Position numbers and translations under genes: made by a program. A model generated the notes under the pieces. It was given only the letters and a program-made list of their open reading frames with translations, had not been told where the DNA came from and did not search any database. A DNA stretch of 64,000 nucleotides from an uncultured bacterium (lineage in GTDB: Bacteria; Edwardsbacteria; AC1; EtOH8), in NCBI GenBank assembly GCA_937863685.1, contig CALMGM010000003.1, positions 1 through 64,000 on the forward strand, given 5' to 3'. Below are positions 60,049-64,000 of this stretch, piece after piece. The first letter of the stretch is position 1, and each line of letters opens with the position of its first letter.

Positions 60049-61008
60049 ATGGGAAGATACCCCGAGGCCGACCTGACCAAGGTCAAACGCCACTCGATAG
60101 CCAAAAGGAAGAGCCGGGTGGGAAGCGCCAACCTGGCTTCGGTGCCAGATCCCCGAAAGCCGCTGGAGGATTTTCTGCGTGGCCTGCCCGATATCCTCAA
60201 GGCCCGCGATCTGCGGGCGGTGGCGGCGGCGGTGATAAATGCCCGCAGGAAGAAGCGCCCGGTGATCCTGATGATGGGAGCCCATCCCATCAAGTGCGGG
60301 TTGAGCCCGATCATAGTCGACCTTTTAAAAAGCGGGATCGTTACCGGAATCGCCACCAACGGCGCCGGAGCCATTCACGATCTCGAGATGGCCTGTTGGG
60401 GGCGGACCTCGGAGGATGTTCAGGCCGGATTGGATGACGGATCATTCGGCATGGCCCGGGAGACGGCCGACCTGATCAACGGAGCGGTGATCCAGGGCGA
60501 TGCCCAGGACCTGGGCTTCGGCGAAACCCTGGGGCTGATGCTGAACGAGGGTAAATTCCCTTATATTAACAATAGCCTGCTGGCAGCCAGCTATCGATTG
60601 AAAATCCCTTTGACGGTCCATGTGGCGGTGGGCACCGACATCATCCACCAGCATCCCTCGGCCGACGGGGCAGCCATCGGCAGCGCCAGCCACCGGGATT
60701 TCCGGATACTGGCGGAAGAGGTCTCCAAAATATCGGGAGGAGTGGTCATCAATCTGGGATCGTCGGTTATATTGCCGGAGGTGTTTTTGAAGGCCCTGAC
60801 CGTGGCCCGCAATTTGGGATATTCGGTTAAAAATTTCACCACCGCCAATTTCGACATGATCCAACACTACCGGCCCAACCTCAACGTGGTGGGGCGGCCG
60901 GTGGCTTCGGGTGGAAAGGGATATTCCATCACCGGACACCATGAGATAATGCTGCCCTTGCTGGCGGCCCTGATAAAGAGCAAACTTATCTGCGGAAAGG
61001 TAAAATGA
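60049..61008 (+). CDS. Conserved protein of unknown function (possible nucleotide-binding fold)
   Basis: A 319-residue soluble protein starting MGRYPEADLTKVK. It has Gly-rich and acidic stretches: VILMMGAHPIKCGLSPIIVDLL, IVTGIATNGAGAIHDLEMA, GRTSEDVQAGLDDGSFGMA and VAVGTDIIHQHPSADG. These suggest a Rossmann-like or deoxyhypusine-synthase-like fold, but I cannot name a family. Its stop overlaps the manC start by four bases (ATGA), so it may serve the same sugar pathway. Confidence 0.7.
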   Translation: MGRYPEADLTKVKRHSIAKRKSRVGSANLASVPDPRKPLEDFLRGLPDILKARDLRAVAAAVINARRKKRPVILMMGAHPIKCGLSPIIVDLLKSGIVTGIATNGAGAIHDLEMACWGRTSEDVQAGLDDGSFGMARETADLINGAVIQGDAQDLGFGETLGLMLNEGKFPYINNSLLAASYRLKIPLTVHVAVGTDIIHQHPSADGAAIGSASHRDFRILAEEVSKISGGVVINLGSSVILPEVFLKALTVARNLGYSVKNFTTANFDMIQHYRPNLNVVGRPVASGGKGYSITGHHEIMLPLLAALIKSKLICGKVK

Positions 61009-62075
61009 GCAACATCTATGCGGTGATCCTGGCCGGGGGCAAGGGCGAACGTTTCTGGCCCAAAAGCCGTGAGAACAGGCCGAAACAGCTGCTGGCCCTC
61101 ACCGGCCAGAACAGCATGCTGCAGGAGACCCTGGACCGGGTGGAGCCGCTGTCCAGCCGGGAACGCCAATGGGTGGTGACCAGCGCCGACCTGATCGATC
61201 CCATCAAACAAAGCGGAATAAAAGATGTCAGGCTGATCGGCGAGCCGTTCGGCCGCAACACCGCTCCGGCCATCGCCGTGGCGGCGGCGGAGATAGCCAG
61301 GGAGGATCCCTCCGGGGTGATGATGGTGCTGCCATCGGATCACCATATCGGGGACCTTGAGATGTTTCGCCAAGTGCTGTTGCAGGGGGTGGAGCTGGCC
61401 GAAAAAGAATATCTGGTCACCATCGGGCTAAAACCCAACCGGCCCGAGACCGGCTACGGATACATCGAGCGGGGAGAGGTCCTGCCGGATTGCCGCATCC
61501 CCTGCTTCATGGTCAAAAGCTTCAGAGAGAAACCGGATATGGATACTGCCAACCGATTCTTCCGCAGCGGGTATTTCTACTGGAACGGCGGGATCTTCAT
61601 CTGGAAGGCGGCCGCCATCCTGCAGAGCTTCAAACAGCACATGCCCAAACTCCACGGACAGCTGATGGAGTGGCAGGCCCAGGGCGGGTTGGCGGCCGGT
61701 CCGGAAAAATTCTCCGAATTCTACCAGACGGTGGAGAAGATTTCCATCGACTACGGGATCATGGAGAAGGCCGACAGAGTGGCGGTGATCAAAGGGGAGT
61801 TCGGCTGGGACGACCTGGGATCGTGGGAGGCCCTGGAGAGGTTCCATCCCAAGGATGATCGGGGCAACATCAAGCTGGGCCAAGTGGAGCTGCTGGAATG
61901 CGGCAACAATATCGCCATGTGCGACGAAGGCCTGGTGGCGGCGATGGGGGTCAACGACCTGATCATAGTCAAATCGGGCAATGCGGTGATGGTCTGCCAC
62001 CGGTCAAAAGCGCAGGATGTAAGAAAATTGCTGGAACAGGTCAGGACCAACCGGGATATCAAGGAATATCTATAA
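61005..62075 (+). CDS. manC: Mannose-1-phosphate guanylyltransferase
   Basis: A 356-residue nucleotidyltransferase that makes GDP-mannose. It has the N-terminal VILAGGKGERFWPKSRENRPKQLL signature, EPFGRNTAPAIAVAAA, VLPSDHHI, GLKPNRPETGYGYIE and WNGGIFIWKA. It lacks the isomerase domain of bifunctional enzymes. GDP-mannose feeds surface glycans, consistent with the neighbouring GT9 genes. Confidence 0.92.
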   Translation: MSNIYAVILAGGKGERFWPKSRENRPKQLLALTGQNSMLQETLDRVEPLSSRERQWVVTSADLIDPIKQSGIKDVRLIGEPFGRNTAPAIAVAAAEIAREDPSGVMMVLPSDHHIGDLEMFRQVLLQGVELAEKEYLVTIGLKPNRPETGYGYIERGEVLPDCRIPCFMVKSFREKPDMDTANRFFRSGYFYWNGGIFIWKAAAILQSFKQHMPKLHGQLMEWQAQGGLAAGPEKFSEFYQTVEKISIDYGIMEKADRVAVIKGEFGWDDLGSWEALERFHPKDDRGNIKLGQVELLECGNNIAMCDEGLVAAMGVNDLIIVKSGNAVMVCHRSKAQDVRKLLEQVRTNRDIKEYL

Positions 62076-62103
62076 ACAATTTTCAGGGGCGAAGGAGGCC
62101 TGA

Positions 62104-62553
62104 ATGAAAATCAAAAAACTATCAGTTATCCTGCTGCTAGCGATCTTGGCGGGATGTTTCGGGAAAAAACAGGCGGTGCAGGAACCGGTAAAGGAGCCGA
62201 TCGCCCAGGAACAGGCCAAACAGCCGTTCACCGAAATCCCTCCGGCCGAGCCTGCCGCCACCCCGGAGCCCCAGGGTTCCCAGTACACAGGCAGCAAGGG
62301 TCCGGTCCAAAGCGTCTGGGGATGGAGGGTCCAGATATTTGCCTCGGCCACCCTGGAGAACGCCCGCAAGATGGCGGAGGAGGCCCGGTGGAAGTTCGGG
62401 GATCAGCAAGTATTCATCTCCGAGGCCGAGCCCTATTACAAGGTCCAGGTGGGTAACAATCTTACCCGCCAGGACGCCGACGTCCTCAAAAGACGGGCCA
62501 AGGCCTTGGGATATAAAGGGGTCTTTGTGATAGAGGTCAACCTGGCCGAGTGA
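62104..62553 (+). CDS. SPOR-domain lipoprotein
   Basis: A 149-residue lipoprotein with lipobox LAILAGC, a Pro/Glu/Gln-rich linker (residues 25-65), and a C-terminal SPOR domain from about residue 72 (WGWRVQIFASATLENARKMA, YYKVQVGNNLTRQDADVLKRRA). SPOR domains bind denuded septal peptidoglycan. The gene overlaps the next by four bases (GTGA). Confidence 0.87.
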   Translation: MKIKKLSVILLLAILAGCFGKKQAVQEPVKEPIAQEQAKQPFTEIPPAEPAATPEPQGSQYTGSKGPVQSVWGWRVQIFASATLENARKMAEEARWKFGDQQVFISEAEPYYKVQVGNNLTRQDADVLKRRAKALGYKGVFVIEVNLAE

Positions 62554-64000
62554 GACGGATCCCAAAAATACTGCTGTTAGTTCTGGCGGTATTGCTTTTT
62601 TCAATGCCGCTGTGGGGGGCCGATCACCGCATCAGCAAGGCGGTGGACGCTCTGGGCAACGATGTCTCCGGCGACTGCCAGGCGGTGACCATCGGGAAGC
62701 CGGCAGGCCATCCCCTGGTGGTGCAAATCACCGATACCCGGGGCCGGGCGATCTCCGGGGCCAGGGTGGTCTTCGAGCCGGTGGGAGAGGGCACCGCCTC
62801 TCTGGAACCCGACACGGCGGTCTCCGACGTCAAGGGCAATGCCATATCCCGGATCATTCCCCATAAGCAGCTGGAGACCATCTACGTTCAGGCGCACCTG
62901 GCCGCCGACTCCAAGAAGGCGGTCACCTTTTCCTTCAACTCCTACCAGAATCACTGGTGGCTGATATCATTGCTGGGGGCCATCGGCGGCCTGGTGCTAT
63001 TTCTGTTCGGCATCAGATTCTGCTCCCGGGGCCTGCAGAAGGCCGCCGGCACCAAACTGAAGCAGATGCTATGGAGCCTGACCGATAACCGCTTTAAGGG
63101 CCTGGGGGTGGGGATCCTGGTGACGGCCATCGTCCAATCATCCACCGCCACCACCGTGATGTTGGTGTCCCTGACCAACGCCGGACTGATATCCTTAAGC
63201 CAGGTGCTGGGGGTGATCCTGGGGGCCGATATCGGGACCACCATCACCGTCCAGTTGATCGCCTTCAAACTGTCCGACTACTGTCTGGCCCTGGTGGTGG
63301 CCGGATTCTTGGCCATGATGCTGGCCGGGAAACGTCCCTGGCGTTATTATCCCCAGATAGTGTTCGGCTTCGGTCTTATTTTCTACGGCATGAAACTGAC
63401 CGCCGATTCGCTGCTGCCCCTTAAATCCATGCCTTGGTTTTTGGGCCTGTTCGCCGGGATGGGTTCCCTCCCGCTGCTGGGGGTGTTGATCGGGGTTATG
63501 TTCACCCTGCTGGTGAGGTCCTCGGCCGTCACCATCGGGATAATGCTGACCCTGGCCTTTCAGGACCTGATAGCCCTGCCGGCCGCCATGCCCATAATCA
63601 TCGGGGCCAACATCGGCACCTGCGGAGCGGCCCTGATGGCGGCCTGGGGCGGCAATCAGGAATCGATCAAGGTGGCCTGGGGGCACACCATTTTCAAGGT
63701 CCTGGCTGGATTCGCGGCCCTGATCTTTATCGCTCCTTTTATAGCCTTGGTCCAGAGGTTCGGGGGCGACACCGCCAGGCAGATAGCCAATGCCCACACC
63801 ATTTTCAACGTCCTGGCCTCGCTGCTCTTCCTGCCCTGGCTTAAACCGTTCGGGAAGTTTCTCAACCAGATGATCCCGATGGTCTCTCCCGGGCAAAAAA
63901 TATTCGCCCCGAAATACCTTGACGATCGGGCCCTGGAGACGCCTTCGCTGGCCATCGGGCAGGTGGCCCAGGAAATATTAAGGATGGCCGACCTGGTCAG
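62550..64000 (+). CDS. Na/Pi-cotransporter II family protein with extracytoplasmic Ig-like domain (partial)
   Basis: It starts at GTG overlapping the SPOR gene stop and runs off the window. A signal-type helix (ILLLVLAVLLFSMPLWG) is followed by an Ig/Big-1-like domain of about 100 residues (PLVVQITDTRGRAISGARVVFEP). A PF02690-type transporter follows from about residue 133: VTAIVQSSTATTVMLVSLTNAG, GADIGTTITVQLIAF and IIGANIGTCGAALMAAWGG, the repeated QSS and GANIGT motifs of Na+/phosphate transporters. The end resembles the start of a PhoU-like tail. Confidence 0.88.
   Translation, partial: MRRIPKILLLVLAVLLFSMPLWGADHRISKAVDALGNDVSGDCQAVTIGKPAGHPLVVQITDTRGRAISGARVVFEPVGEGTASLEPDTAVSDVKGNAISRIIPHKQLETIYVQAHLAADSKKAVTFSFNSYQNHWWLISLLGAIGGLVLFLFGIRFCSRGLQKAAGTKLKQMLWSLTDNRFKGLGVGILVTAIVQSSTATTVMLVSLTNAGLISLSQVLGVILGADIGTTITVQLIAFKLSDYCLALVVAGFLAMMLAGKRPWRYYPQIVFGFGLIFYGMKLTADSLLPLKSMPWFLGLFAGMGSLPLLGVLIGVMFTLLVRSSAVTIGIMLTLAFQDLIALPAAMPIIIGANIGTCGAALMAAWGGNQESIKVAWGHTIFKVLAGFAALIFIAPFIALVQRFGGDTARQIANAHTIFNVLASLLFLPWLKPFGKFLNQMIPMVSPGQKIFAPKYLDDRALETPSLAIGQVAQEILRMADLV

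Overview
The window looks like a chromosomal segment of an uncultured, probably anaerobic, Gram-negative-type bacterium of the FCB superphylum (a candidate phylum such as Edwardsbacteria, TA06 or WOR-3 would fit; this is inference). The signs are a type IX-like C-terminal sorting tail, many lipoproteins, two heptosyltransferase-like GT9 enzymes, a reduced V/A-type ATPase with a DUF2764 subunit, and lysine synthesis through DapL. Core genes are GC-rich by eye, while several accessory genes are clearly AT-rich.

Layout. 1-11.5 kb is the conserved translation/transcription cluster: tuf (3' end), rpmG, tRNA-Trp, secE, nusG, rplK, rplA, rplJ, rplL, rpoB, rpoC, closed by a strong terminator. 11.6-14.4 kb holds rlmI and a MATE transporter. 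14.4-18.1 kb holds etfB, a ferredoxin-fused etfA and the gamma and beta subunits of a Na+-pumping decarboxylase. 18.2-24.6 kb holds a Cys/Met-metabolism PLP enzyme, tRNA-Arg, a V4R-like protein, argF, dapF and guaB. 24.7-27.9 kb is an AT-rich defence-type block (DUF262, HEPN, TIR). 28-35 kb holds lipoproteins, a Cys-rich CCG protein, a T9SS-tailed protein, dapB, a TPR protein, dapL and a four-helix-bundle gene. 35.5-43.1 kb is the V/A-ATPase operon (E, DUF2764, A, B, D, I, K). 43.2-45.1 kb is an AT-rich nuclease block (HNH plus nuclease-fold domains, GIY-YIG). 45.1-48.5 kb is a string of unrelated accessory genes punctuated by fragments of the aspartokinase gene start. 48.5-55.5 kb holds lysC, asd, a YIP1 protein, SRP RNA, dnaX, ybaB and recR. 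55.5-64 kb holds a secreted protein, two GT9 enzymes, DUF3108, a conserved unknown, manC, a SPOR lipoprotein and a Na/Pi-cotransporter gene that runs off the end.

How genes work together. lysC, asd, dapB, dapL and dapF supply most of the diaminopimelate/lysine route (dapA is not in the window). The decarboxylase subunits, a K ring with Na+-ligand-like residues, and the Na/Pi transporter suggest sodium-based energetics.

The most unusual feature is a repeated pattern at three core loci. Truncated, diverged copies of a core gene's end sit at the borders of accessory blocks: the 5' end of lysC (45114, 46517, 48013, intact at 48544), the 5' end of dapB (26755, 31682, intact at 32337) and the 3' end of guaB (intact end from 24502, remnant from 26815). 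The geometry is what repeated homology-facilitated illegitimate recombination would leave: foreign DNA anchored by homology inside a core gene, with the old gene end left as a scar. The genome also carries many short palindromic repeats, and AT-rich repeats that appear in-frame inside asd and a glycosyltransferase gene.
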